Shown: piece by piece, positions 50,567 to 59,134 of the stretch
Position numbering within the stretch: position 1 is the stretch's first letter
Layout of the letters: the number at the start of each line of letters is the position of its first letter
NCBI RefSeq assembly: GCF_000382125.1
Contig: NZ_KB907546.1
Location: forward strand, 558,001-622,000
Source: Eudoraea adriatica DSM 19308
GTDB lineage: Bacteria; Bacteroidota; Bacteroidia; Flavobacteriales; Flavobacteriaceae
Direction of reading: 5' to 3'
Length of the DNA stretch: 64,000 bases
Program-made: the position numbers and the translations under genes
The notes under the pieces: generated by a model
What the model saw: the letters and a program-made list of their open reading frames with translations, nothing else
Databases searched by the model: none
What the model was told of the DNA's origin: nothing

Positions 50567-53500
50567 ATGAAAGAAGGATTAGCAGGGAAAATTGCAAAGT
50601 TGTTTATAGGCTCTAAACTAACAGTACTCCTAATGATAGTTTTTATGATCATTGGGGTTTATAGTTCCTTTTTAATTCCGAGGGAGGAAGAACCACAGAT
50701 TGATGTTCCCATTGCCGATATTTTTGTGGGATATCCGGGGGCGAGTCCAACCGAAGTTGAATCAAGGGTTGTAAAACCACTGGAAAAACTTATCTCGAAT
50801 ATCAAAGGAGTAGAATATGTTTATTCTACTTCTATGAAGGAACAGGCTATGGTTATCGTCCAATTTTATGTGGGGGAGGATATTGAGAGGTCTTTCGTTA
50901 AACTTTATAATGAGATCAACAAGCATATGGATATCATGCCACAAGGTGTGACATTTCCGCTGGTGAAAACCAGGGCTATTGACGATGTGCCAATGCTGGG
51001 ATTGACCCTGTGGAGCGAAAATTATGATGATTACCAGCTGAAACAGATTGCACAGGAACTTTCTGATGAAATTGAAAAGATTAATGACGTTTCTGCGATC
51101 AAAAAAATTGGGGGTAGAAACAGGCAATTAAGAGTCGTGCTGGACAAGGACAAAATGGCTGAAAGCGACCTTGATTTCCTTGCTGTTGCCCAAATGATAA
51201 AAGCCAATAACAGCCAACTTAGCGCTGGTACTTTTGACAAATATGACACCGAGTTTACCGTTACCACGGGAAGGTTTCTGGAAACTACCGAGGATGTTGA
51301 AAACCTTGTTGTAGGAATCCAACAGAATCAACCCATATACCTCAAACAAATTGCTACCATATATGACGGGGCCGAATTACCCAAAAATTACGTTTCTCTT
51401 GGCTTTGGTCAGGCAAGCGAAAAGGCCGGTTCATATAATTCAGAATATCCTGCAGTTACCATTTCCATCGCTAAGCGAAAAGGCGCGGATGCGATGAAGA
51501 TTTCCGATATCATTCTGGAAAAGGTAGACCATTTAAAACAAAATTTGATCCCGTCAGATGTCCATGTGGAAGTTACGCGTAATTATGGCGAAACGGCTTC
51601 TCAAAAAGTATCAGAACTTCTTATGCACCTTATTGGCGCAATAATAGCGGTGACATTTGTGGTTATGTTGGCAATGGGCTGGAGGGGAGGCCTGGTTGTC
51701 TTCTTATCCGTTCCAATTACTTTTGCTCTAACACTTCTGAGCTACTATATGCTGGATTATACGCTGAACAGGATTACTCTTTTTGCCCTTGTTTTTGTTA
51801 CAGGTATCGTTGTAGATGATTCCATAATTATTGCCGAAAACATGCATCGTCATTTTAAAATGAAACGCCTGCCTTTCAAACAAGCAGCGCTCTACGCAAT
51901 AAATGAAGTTGGTAACCCCACAATTTTGGCCACATTTACCGTAATTGCATCGGTTTTGCCAATGGCTTTTGTATCCGGATTAATGGGCCCGTATATGTCT
52001 CCAATGCCAATAGGGGCATCTATAGCCATGATTCTGTCTTTGTTTGTGGCATTGACAATCACGCCGTATCTCGGCTTTATTTTTCTGCGTGAAAAAGAAA
52101 AAAAAGGGAAGAAAAAAGAAGAGAAACAACTTAATGAAACCTTCATTTACAGAATTTATGAAAAATTTGAAAAACCCTTATTAGAGAACAAGAAGAAACG
52201 CTGGATATTTCTTGGAATAACCTTTTTGCTCTTGCTTGCTTCGGTAGGTATGTTCTTTACAAAATCAGTGGCGGTAAAAATGTTGCCCTTCGATAATAAA
52301 AATGAATTTCAGGTAGTCATAGACATGCCCGAAGGCACCACACTTGAACGAACTGCCGTTGTTGCCAAAGAAATTTCTCAGTATCTGAATACGCGTCCGG
52401 AGGTCGTTAATTATCAAAGCTATGTAGGTACTTCAGCTCCTATTACTTTTAATGGCCTGGTACGCCATTATGATTTGCGGGGTGGAAGCAACATGGCAGA
52501 TATCCAGGTAAATTTGATAGATAAGCATGACAGAAGTGCTCAAAGTCATGAAATAGCAAGTCTTCTCCGACCTGAAATTCAAAAGATCGGTAAAAAGTAT
52601 AATGCAAATGTAAAGGTGGTGGAAGTCCCACCGGGACCACCTGTGCTATCAACAATTGTTGGAGAAGTTTATGGACCTGACTACAAAGAACAGATTGCTA
52701 TTGCTAACCAGGTACAAAACCTTTTAAATAATACGCAGGATGTTGTGGACGTGGACTGGATGGTGGAAGCAGATCAGACAGAATATGAATTTATCATAGA
52801 TAAACAAAAAGCGATGCTTTATGGGGTGGCACCTCAACAGATCACCCAAACTTTGAATATGGCACTTTCAGAGAAAGCAATAACGAGTTTATATGATGAA
52901 GATGCATCAAACCAGGTAGGCCTGGTGCTTGCTTTGGATGAAAAGGAGAAATCCACGATAGCTGATATTTCTCAACTCAAGGTTAAATCCGGCATGGGAA
53001 CGATGAATACCATTGGAGATTTGACAGAAATAGACAAAGGCATAAGTGCAAAAAGTATTTACAGAAAAAACCAAAAAAGAGTAGTCTATGTCATTGCCGA
53101 CATGGCCGGCGAACTGGAGAGTCCGGTATACGCCATCCTGGGAATGACAGATAAATTGAATGAAATTAATATTCCTGAGGGATACGCTCTGGAAGAACTT
53201 TATATAAAGCAACCTGATTTTGAAGATGATTACACCATAAAATGGGATGGAGAATGGCAGATTACCCTGGAAGTTTTCCGGGATTTAGGAATTGCGTTTC
53301 TTGGCGTAATAGTTATTATCTATATTTTAATCGTGGGTTGGTTCCAGAATTTCAAAGCTCCTGTTGTGATGATGGTGGCCATTCCACTGTCCCTTGTGGG
53401 GATTGTATTAGGACATTGGATGCTGGATGCATTCTTTACAGCTACTTCTTTTATTGGGATGATTGCATTGGCCGGAATTATGGTAAGGAATTCCGTCTTG

Positions 53501-53761
53501 CTTATTGACTTTATTAACCTGCGCGTCGGAGAAGGCGCTCCCTTAAAACAAGCGGTTATTGAAGCAGGGGCGGTTAGAACAACTCCTATTCTATTAACTG
53601 CAGGAACGGTTGTCATTGGCGCTTTTGTCATTCTTTTTGACCCAATTTTTCAAGGCCTGGCTATTTCCTTGATGGGGGGTACAATTGCGTCCACCGTGCT
53701 GACATTGTTAGTGGTGCCACTGGTATATTATTTAATAGAACGTAAAAATCACAAAATATGA
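50567..53761 (+). CDS. RND efflux transporter permease (AcrB/HAE1-like)
   Basis: 1064 residues with 12 transmembrane segments and two large periplasmic loops. TM1 is near 17-35, followed by a porter-domain PGASPTEVESRVVKPLE. The proton relay in TM4 is FVTGIVVDDSIIIAEN, carrying two adjacent Asp. The second half mirrors it, with FIGMIALAGIMVRNSVLLID in TM10-11. A Lys/Glu-rich cytoplasmic loop follows TM6. Proton-driven export; broad family, substrate unknown. It overlaps the next gene by 4 bases (ATGA). The pattern with a P-II-like small protein is reminiscent of metal or sulfur-compound efflux rather than classic drug pumps. Confidence 0.93.
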   Translation: MKEGLAGKIAKLFIGSKLTVLLMIVFMIIGVYSSFLIPREEEPQIDVPIADIFVGYPGASPTEVESRVVKPLEKLISNIKGVEYVYSTSMKEQAMVIVQFYVGEDIERSFVKLYNEINKHMDIMPQGVTFPLVKTRAIDDVPMLGLTLWSENYDDYQLKQIAQELSDEIEKINDVSAIKKIGGRNRQLRVVLDKDKMAESDLDFLAVAQMIKANNSQLSAGTFDKYDTEFTVTTGRFLETTEDVENLVVGIQQNQPIYLKQIATIYDGAELPKNYVSLGFGQASEKAGSYNSEYPAVTISIAKRKGADAMKISDIILEKVDHLKQNLIPSDVHVEVTRNYGETASQKVSELLMHLIGAIIAVTFVVMLAMGWRGGLVVFLSVPITFALTLLSYYMLDYTLNRITLFALVFVTGIVVDDSIIIAENMHRHFKMKRLPFKQAALYAINEVGNPTILATFTVIASVLPMAFVSGLMGPYMSPMPIGASIAMILSLFVALTITPYLGFIFLREKEKKGKKKEEKQLNETFIYRIYEKFEKPLLENKKKRWIFLGITFLLLLASVGMFFTKSVAVKMLPFDNKNEFQVVIDMPEGTTLERTAVVAKEISQYLNTRPEVVNYQSYVGTSAPITFNGLVRHYDLRGGSNMADIQVNLIDKHDRSAQSHEIASLLRPEIQKIGKKYNANVKVVEVPPGPPVLSTIVGEVYGPDYKEQIAIANQVQNLLNNTQDVVDVDWMVEADQTEYEFIIDKQKAMLYGVAPQQITQTLNMALSEKAITSLYDEDASNQVGLVLALDEKEKSTIADISQLKVKSGMGTMNTIGDLTEIDKGISAKSIYRKNQKRVVYVIADMAGELESPVYAILGMTDKLNEINIPEGYALEELYIKQPDFEDDYTIKWDGEWQITLEVFRDLGIAFLGVIVIIYILIVGWFQNFKAPVVMMVAIPLSLVGIVLGHWMLDAFFTATSFIGMIALAGIMVRNSVLLIDFINLRVGEGAPLKQAVIEAGAVRTTPILLTAGTVVIGAFVILFDPIFQGLAISLMGGTIASTVLTLLVVPLVYYLIERKNHKI

Positions 53762-54063
53762 AACTACTTATAGTCACTGTAGTCGAGCAATACGAGGAGG
53801 CCATTCTGGAACTTTTTAAAAAAGCCAATATTGAAAATTTCAGTGGCTCAGATATCGACGGATACAAACAACAGGCATCTCTTTTAATTACCTCGAATTG
53901 GTTTCCAGGTGTTAAAGGAGGTGTAGAATCCAGTCTGTTTTTCTCCTTTACCGAAGATGAAAAAATAGACTCCCTGTTTGAATTAATTAAAGTGTTTAAC
54001 GAAAATTTGGTAACTAACAACCCTATTAAAGCGATAGTAGTTCCCATAGAAAGATCAATTTAA
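53758..54063 (+). CDS. Small P-II-like protein (DUF3240-like)
   Basis: 101 residues. Secondary structure beta-alpha-beta-beta-alpha-beta is suggested by MKLLIVTVVEQYEEAILELFK and NPIKAIVVPIER, as in the GlnB superfamily. No uridylylated T-loop tyrosine is evident. DUF3240-like and related P-II-type proteins are encoded at the ends of RND efflux operons, where they may tune the pump. The four-base overlap with the pump gene supports a shared role. The family call is tentative because it rests on fold pattern and context, not on a signature. Confidence 0.55.
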   Translation: MKLLIVTVVEQYEEAILELFKKANIENFSGSDIDGYKQQASLLITSNWFPGVKGGVESSLFFSFTEDEKIDSLFELIKVFNENLVTNNPIKAIVVPIERSI

Positions 54064-54074
54064 AGATAATTAAT

Positions 54075-54260
54075 ATGAAAAACAGAATTGTCAGGGCTGT
54101 AGCCGGAACCTTTATTCTGCTAAGCCTGGTGCTTGCTATTTATGTCAATATTAATTGGTTGTGGTTTACTGCCTTTGTTGGGTTTAACCTTTTGCAGTCA
54201 TCATTTACGAAATGGTGTTTAATGGAGGATATCTTAACTAAATTCGGAATCAAGGATTGA
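54075..54260 (+). CDS. Second DUF2892 (YgaP-type) membrane protein
   Basis: 61 residues. NRIVRAVAGTFILLSLVLA and WLWFTAFVGFNLLQSSFTKWCL form two closely spaced membrane helices with a Cys at the end, the DUF2892 pattern. It closes the efflux operon 11 bases after the P-II-like gene. Together with the copy at 8643, both stand-alone halves of YgaP are under the same kind of promoter. A role in transporting or binding sulfane-sulfur compounds at the membrane is inferred. Confidence 0.82.
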   Translation: MKNRIVRAVAGTFILLSLVLAIYVNINWLWFTAFVGFNLLQSSFTKWCLMEDILTKFGIKD

Positions 54261-54386
54261 TTTTATTCTTTTCCGATTTATATCAAAATTGGTAAATTAC
54301 GGCTCTTTTTAAGAGGTGCCAGCCCCGGTTATTATGCTATAATTAATTCAAATCTTATCAAAAAGCAAGCTTAGAATTATTTAGTA

Positions 54387-54445
54387 AGTTATAATAACTT
54401 TTTATAACTTTTAAAGTAAGGTTTATCCTGAAAATCCTACTTTTA
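54387..54445 (+). promoter_or_regulatory. Probable trxB promoter region with a palindrome
   Basis: AAGTTAT-A-ATAACTT at 54387-54401 is a perfect inverted repeat with a one-base centre, followed by TACTTTTA at 54438-54445 as a possible -10 box about 30 bases before the trxB start. The palindrome lacks the 5-4-5 spacing of the other operators, so I do not group it with them. Confidence 0.3.
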
Positions 54446-54476
54446 TGGCATACTAATTACAGTTATATATTTAATC

Positions 54477-55442
54477 ATGTCAGAAAAAAATGAACGTGTT
54501 AAAACACTCATACTAGGTTCAGGTCCTGCGGGTTATACTGCCGCAATTTATGCTGCGAGAGCAGATTTAAAACCTGTTATGTATACCGGAATGGAGCCTG
54601 GTGGGCAATTAACCACAACTACGGAGGTCGATAATTTTCCGGGTTATCCTGAAGGAATAGACGGACCTACAATGATGGTCCAATTACAGCAACAGGCAGA
54701 ACGTTTTGGAACAGAAGTTCGCATAGGAATGGCCACTGCAGTTGACTTCAGCAATGAAGTTGGAGGGATCCATAAAGTAACTATAGATGATTCTAAAGTT
54801 ATTGAGGCAGAAACTGTTATTATTTCCACAGGCGCAACTGCAAAATATCTGAATATTCCCAGTGAACAGCGGTTACGTGGCGGGGGTGTTTCGGCCTGTG
54901 CGGTATGCGACGGGTTTTTTTATAAAGGACAGGATGTGGCAATAGTAGGTGGTGGTGACACTGCAGCGGAGGAGGCTTCTTATCTTGCGAATATTTGCAA
55001 TAAAGTAACCATGTTGGTCAGGAAGGATTATATGAGAGCCTCCAAGGCTATGCAGCACAGGGTTGACAGCCTTCCGAACATTGATTTGAGATATAATTCC
55101 GAGGTGGATGAAATATTGGGGGATCAGGTAGTTGAAGGATTACGAATAGTAAATAATAAAACCGGGGAAAAAGAAGAAATTCCCATTACCGGATTCTTTG
55201 TCGCTATAGGGCACAAACCTAATACAGAAATATTTAAAGGGCAGCTTGAGATGGATGAAACGGGTTATCTTATAACCCATGGCAAATCTACCAAAACAAG
55301 TAAACCGGGAGTTTTTGCCAGCGGTGATGTCCAGGACAAGGAATACAGACAGGCTGTAACTGCTGCAGGAACAGGCTGTATGGCAGCCTTAGACGCAGAA
55401 CGCTATCTTGCGACTATAGAAACACCTCAGGAAGTCTCCTGA
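54477..55442 (+). CDS. trxB: Thioredoxin-disulfide reductase
   Basis: 321 residues. FAD motif ILGSGPAGYTAAIYAARA (about 12-29), redox-active SACAVCDGFF with Cys141 and Cys144, NADPH motif VGGGDTAAEEASYL, and the second FAD motif FASGDVQDKEYRQAVTAAG near the end are all present. It keeps thioredoxin reduced with NADPH and so supports sulfate, methionine sulfoxide and ribonucleotide reduction and, in persulfide stress, removal of persulfides from proteins. A perfect terminator follows. Confidence 0.97.
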   Translation: MSEKNERVKTLILGSGPAGYTAAIYAARADLKPVMYTGMEPGGQLTTTTEVDNFPGYPEGIDGPTMMVQLQQQAERFGTEVRIGMATAVDFSNEVGGIHKVTIDDSKVIEAETVIISTGATAKYLNIPSEQRLRGGGVSACAVCDGFFYKGQDVAIVGGGDTAAEEASYLANICNKVTMLVRKDYMRASKAMQHRVDSLPNIDLRYNSEVDEILGDQVVEGLRIVNNKTGEKEEIPITGFFVAIGHKPNTEIFKGQLEMDETGYLITHGKSTKTSKPGVFASGDVQDKEYRQAVTAAGTGCMAALDAERYLATIETPQEVS

Positions 55443-55470
55443 AAGCAAAATATAAATCTTAGCTATAAGA

Positions 55471-55501
55471 AAAAACCGCTGTTTTAACAGCGGTTTTTTT
55501 A
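55471..55501 (+). terminator. Rho-independent terminator of trxB
   Basis: AAAAACCGCTG / CAGCGGTTTTT, 11-bp stem with a TTTTAA loop and a T run. Confidence 0.95.
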
Positions 55502-55510
55502 GTGGGATAT

Positions 55511-55957
55511 TTAATCAATCCGTTTGTAGTTTTCAGAAAATGTGCGATTGCCGTCGGAGTCAAAAGATATCTGACTAAATGTGTCATCTTTCAATTCCAG
55601 TTCAAAAGTAAACTCGCGTAAAGTATCAAGGGCCTGCATCATGTAGTAATCGCCATATTCAATGGTTTCTATCAGGTCTGTATCTGTTATCCTGTAAGAA
55701 CCGAAACCAAACCTCCCAATAGTATCATTTGGATCGGTCCGGGACCACATTACATTCCCGTGATAATACATTTTAACTTGTCTGTAACCTTTCTGTAAGT
55801 TGGCTGTATCTACTACCTCCTGCCCATCATAGTTATAAAAGCTCTGCAGTTCCCAGGTGCCTTCCATGGTATGCATTGTGTTAGGTTTCAATGACGTAAG
55901 TGCGGCAACACTTATAAGGAGTGTAATCACTAAAACCAATCCCAGTAATTTCTTCAT
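55511..55957 (-). CDS. Secreted lipocalin-like (DUF4488-type) protein
   Basis: About 148 residues from the ATG at 55957 (MKKLLGLVLVITLLISVAAL), a signal peptide without a lipobox Cys. The longer frame would add 25 basic residues. The body holds MEGTWELQSFYNYDGQEV and repeated aromatic strands, consistent with a short lipocalin-like beta-barrel such as DUF4488. No ligand residues known. Convergent with trxB across the terminator. Confidence 0.65.
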   Translation of the reverse strand: MKKLLGLVLVITLLISVAALTSLKPNTMHTMEGTWELQSFYNYDGQEVVDTANLQKGYRQVKMYYHGNVMWSRTDPNDTIGRFGFGSYRITDTDLIETIEYGDYYMMQALDTLREFTFELELKDDTFSQISFDSDGNRTFSENYKRID

Positions 55958-56076
55958 GTTAGTGTATTTTAATGTTTTTCTTAAATATATCTTAAAAGTT
56001 ACAATTTTTTTACGAAACCTGAAGAAAATCAAGGAATAAATTGTGAATTGTAAACGGGCTGTAACCGGATTAATAC

Positions 56077-57126
56077 TTAATCGTAAAAAGAATTAATTAG
56101 TGCTGTAAGAAGTGCAATGTCTTTCTCAGTATGGGAGGCCGTTAAAACGATCCTGCTTTTTAGGCTGGCTTCTTCTGAGGGATAGTTAAAATCAGTAACA
56201 ATGATTCCGTTGTTATACAAAAATTTTGTCAATTCAGGATTGGAATAACCAAATACAGGAAAACCTTCTATATAGCTAAAATTTTTACTATCAGTTATTT
56301 GATCAAGGAAAAGCTCCATATTATAATCCAAAGTTCTTTTCTTGGAGTTATAAATTTCCCGGGCCTGCATCAATGTAGCCATACTTGCCGGTGACGGGGG
56401 AGAGGCTCCGGCATAAAAGTCGGTTTTCACAATCTCTTTCAACCTTGCCCTTGACCCAAAGATCGCCCCTGCATCAATACCTAAGGCTTTACCCAAAGAG
56501 CAGCAAATTAACAGCTCTGATGGTTCTAAGGCCGAGAGGATTTGGAAGGCACCACTGTTTTCCGGGCCTATTTGTCCTAAGCCGTGCGAATCATCCGCCA
56601 CAAGAATACATTTATTTATCGGGAGTGAAGTTAATCCTTGAAATTGTGGGTAATTGTAGCCCGAAAAATCTATGGAGTCTAAAAGAATTATGGGTATCAC
56701 GTCTTTATTTGATGACAGATGGTCCCTTAAAGCTATATTCAATGCTGAATAAGTAATATAAGGTTTTATGTTCGATTGGTATAGGGCAGAATGGCTGTTT
56801 GGGGTATAAAATAACCTATATTGTGCCGAGCTGAACAAATTGCATAGCAATTGGCCCGCAAGATATCCGGAAGACAGCGTTACGCAGTCTTCACAACCAA
56901 CCCAATCAGAAAGATGACTTTCTGCGTCTCTGTACACCGATAACTGAACATTGGATTTTCTGGAAGCACCATAGCCGGTGCCATACTTCCTGATGTTGGC
57001 GATAAAAATATTCTGAAACTCCCTGTCAGTTTGAATTCCAAAATAAGAAGTGCCACCAAAATAAAGAAATTTCTTCCCCCTGGTTAAAATTTCACGGCCC
57101 GGAAAAGAATCTATTATAGAGATCAT
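56077..57126 (-). CDS. AONS-family PLP enzyme (BioF/KBL-like)
   Basis: 349 residues, PLP fold type I. Motifs are YGTGYGASRKSNVQLSVYR near the N-terminus, VADDSHGLGQIG (Asp and His contacting PLP) and SLGKALGIDAGA with the Schiff-base Lys213. Alpha-oxoamine synthases join an acyl-CoA and an amino acid, but this protein is shorter than BioF and kbl and its Lys motif neighbours differ; some relatives of dipeptide epimerase operons are simply annotated as class I/II aminotransferases. It overlaps the dipeptide epimerase gene by 4 bases, so the two products should work on related compounds. Reaction unassigned. Confidence 0.82.
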   Translation of the reverse strand: MISIIDSFPGREILTRGKKFLYFGGTSYFGIQTDREFQNIFIANIRKYGTGYGASRKSNVQLSVYRDAESHLSDWVGCEDCVTLSSGYLAGQLLCNLFSSAQYRLFYTPNSHSALYQSNIKPYITYSALNIALRDHLSSNKDVIPIILLDSIDFSGYNYPQFQGLTSLPINKCILVADDSHGLGQIGPENSGAFQILSALEPSELLICCSLGKALGIDAGAIFGSRARLKEIVKTDFYAGASPPSPASMATLMQAREIYNSKKRTLDYNMELFLDQITDSKNFSYIEGFPVFGYSNPELTKFLYNNGIIVTDFNYPSEEASLKSRIVLTASHTEKDIALLTALINSFYD

Positions 57127-58136
57127 ACCAATAATTCTATTCCACTTCCATTTATATCGGGAAAAACCACCCGGCCGGTTTCTTTGATTTCAACACCTTT
57201 GGCAATATCCTCAGCCAATAACATTGCCCCATCCATATCTACATAATCCAATTTTGGTAATAGCTGTGCGATGGCAGAAATTCCAACCGTAGACTCCGTC
57301 ATGCAGCCCACCATGACTTTTAAATCTAACTCCTTTGCTTTGTCAATCATCCGCAAAGCTGGTGTTAGCCCACCACATTTAGTCAGTTTAATATTTATTC
57401 CATTAAAATGGAGCCAGCATTTTTCGACATCACTTTCTACAATACAACTTTCGTCTGCAATTACCGGAAGTACACTTTGGTGAATTACTTTCTCCATACC
57501 TTCCCAATCGCCGGCCTTTAAAGGTTGTTCCAAAAACTCAACACCCAGTTCTTTCAGCAATGGGGCATTATGAATTGTTTCTGCAGCGGTCCATGCACAA
57601 TTGGCATCAATCCTGAATATAGCTTCTGTGTGTTTGCGTAACTCTTTAATAATGGCCACATCATTTTCTGTTCCTAACTTAATTTTGTAAATAGGCCAGG
57701 GCTTTTCTTTCATTTTGGCGACCATTTTATCTATGGTATCAAGGCCAATAGTATAGTTGGTGACCGGATAATTCTCAATAGCCGTACCCCAAACCTCATA
57801 CAATGGTTTACCTATGATTTTTCCGTATAAATCATGGGCAGCAAGATCTAAGGCACATAAAGCAAAGTTGCTTAATCCCTTTGATGAAATAAAAGAGTAA
57901 AAATCTTCTGTAGAATTAAAATCGAAGGCCTCTATTTCCCGGCGAATGCCTTCTATTTCCGAGATCATGCTATTGCAGCTAATATTGTAATAAGGATTCG
58001 AGGTTGCTTCACCATATCCCGTGCAATTATCAGATGAGAGAGAAACTATTAAAGTATCTTGTGAATTATGCGATTCCCTTGAAATAGTAAAGGTGTGCTT
58101 CAGGGTCAGGGTGTACTTTTTTAGCTTGAGATCCAT
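57123..58136 (-). CDS. Dipeptide epimerase (L-Ala-D/L-Glu epimerase type)
   Basis: 337 residues of the enolase superfamily, muconate-lactonising branch. KIKLG with Lys151 and Lys153, then metal ligands Asp177 (FRIDANCAW), Glu203 (LEQPL) and Asp228 (ADESC), and the second catalytic Lys250 in INIKLTKCGG. The DMDG tail near residue 310 is the dipeptide-binding signature. It epimerises peptides released from murein, here probably to feed recycling. The stop overlaps the start of the AONS-like gene. An active site with all five residues in place argues against a degenerate copy. Confidence 0.88.
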   Translation of the reverse strand: MDLKLKKYTLTLKHTFTISRESHNSQDTLIVSLSSDNCTGYGEATSNPYYNISCNSMISEIEGIRREIEAFDFNSTEDFYSFISSKGLSNFALCALDLAAHDLYGKIIGKPLYEVWGTAIENYPVTNYTIGLDTIDKMVAKMKEKPWPIYKIKLGTENDVAIIKELRKHTEAIFRIDANCAWTAAETIHNAPLLKELGVEFLEQPLKAGDWEGMEKVIHQSVLPVIADESCIVESDVEKCWLHFNGINIKLTKCGGLTPALRMIDKAKELDLKVMVGCMTESTVGISAIAQLLPKLDYVDMDGAMLLAEDIAKGVEIKETGRVVFPDINGSGIELLV

Positions 58137-58182
58137 TCATCAATTGTTTACTACGAATATAAATAAATCCCATATATGTCAA

Positions 58183-58210
58183 ACTAAAACCCCGGCAAGA
58201 ATACCGGGGT
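58183..58210 (-). terminator. Terminator of the GIN-domain gene
   Basis: On the minus strand ACCCCGG / CCGGGGT with an 8-base loop, followed by TTTTAGTTT. It comes after the gene ending at 58264. Confidence 0.8.
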
Positions 58211-58263
58211 AAAAATAACAATGTTCAGGTAAAGGTATATTGTTCCGTATTGGGTAAGCGGTA

Positions 58264-58986
58264 TTAGTTTTTGTGGACGCTTCCGGAGACAGATTTTTTC
58301 ATTTGAACTGTTGCGTCACCGGTATAGGATATATCTCCGCCGCTGCTTGCATCCGCAATGAGGTTTTCAGATACATTAACAGAGATATCGGCTCCACTGC
58401 TTGCATCGGCATTGCAGCTTTGGACTATAAAGTCCCGTGCTTTAATATCTGAACCACTGCTGGCATTTGCATAGAGCATATTGGCTTCCCCGGATACTTT
58501 TATATCTGCACCACTGCTGCTATTGGCATTAACCTCATCTGCACTTATTTCTACCTGCAGATCAGATCCGCTGCTCGCATTCAAAGAGATTTTGTCAGAT
58601 TCAATAACGGTTTTTCCAACCAAATCAGCACCACTGGAAGATTCCAGTCCGGTAATATCAGGCAAAGAAACATATATTTTTTTGGTGGCTCTACCGATAT
58701 TTTCAATGGCATGTATTTTTAGTTTGCCGTCTCGGATATCTGTTCCTATCAGGTCGATAATATTTTCATCTGCTTCAACGGTAATTCTAAAATCCTTTGC
58801 CTGGGTAACATAAACATCCAGACCCTCTGATGCAGATACAACGGTAAACTCTTCAGTTACCTCTCTCTTGTCTTCGGCAATAACACCATTTCCCTTCTTG
58901 CCGTCCCCAAAGTTAATGTCGAAGGCACAGGAGGATAGAAAAAGTGCCAGGATAAATGCGATTGTAATTCTTGCTAATGTTGTCAT
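58264..58986 (-). CDS. GIN-domain (DUF2807) lipoprotein with repeated SSG motifs
   Basis: About 240 residues from the ATG at 58986; the upstream in-frame ATG at 59010 adds only eight. Lipobox LFLSSC. The head GIN domain (about 40-235) contains six copies of an S-S-G-x-D-I/L motif at about 20-residue steps (e.g. NASSGSDL, NSSSGADI, DASSGADI), expected to stack as a right-handed beta-helix. Proteins of this type are coded beside PspC and PadR genes in Bacteroidota and probably act in envelope stress or adhesion. Here it is separated by 148 bases from the PspC gene upstream on the same strand. Confidence 0.85.
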   Translation of the reverse strand: MTTLARITIAFILALFLSSCAFDINFGDGKKGNGVIAEDKREVTEEFTVVSASEGLDVYVTQAKDFRITVEADENIIDLIGTDIRDGKLKIHAIENIGRATKKIYVSLPDITGLESSSGADLVGKTVIESDKISLNASSGSDLQVEISADEVNANSSSGADIKVSGEANMLYANASSGSDIKARDFIVQSCNADASSGADISVNVSENLIADASSGGDISYTGDATVQMKKSVSGSVHKN

Positions 58987-59134
58987 GATAGTCGTTTTTA
59001 GTAACCGCAAAAATTGCGGGTTTTGATTTAATGTTTACTTATTTAATTTGATTGATAAAATTCTTTGTTTCTTTTTAAAAAAATAAAAAGGAATAACCCA
59101 ATTGTTGTATTCAAATGATGAAATGTAAGCTTCT

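Noticed and set aside
54301-54315. CTCTT-TTT-AAGAG hairpin after the second DUF2892 gene
   Set aside because: The stem is only five base pairs and no T tract follows, so it is not a convincing terminator.
54387-54401. Grouping the AAGTTAT-A-ATAACTT repeat before trxB with the 5-4-5 operators
   Set aside because: The half-sites are seven bases with a one-base centre and lie 44 bp from the possible -10 box, so neither word nor spacing fits the set.
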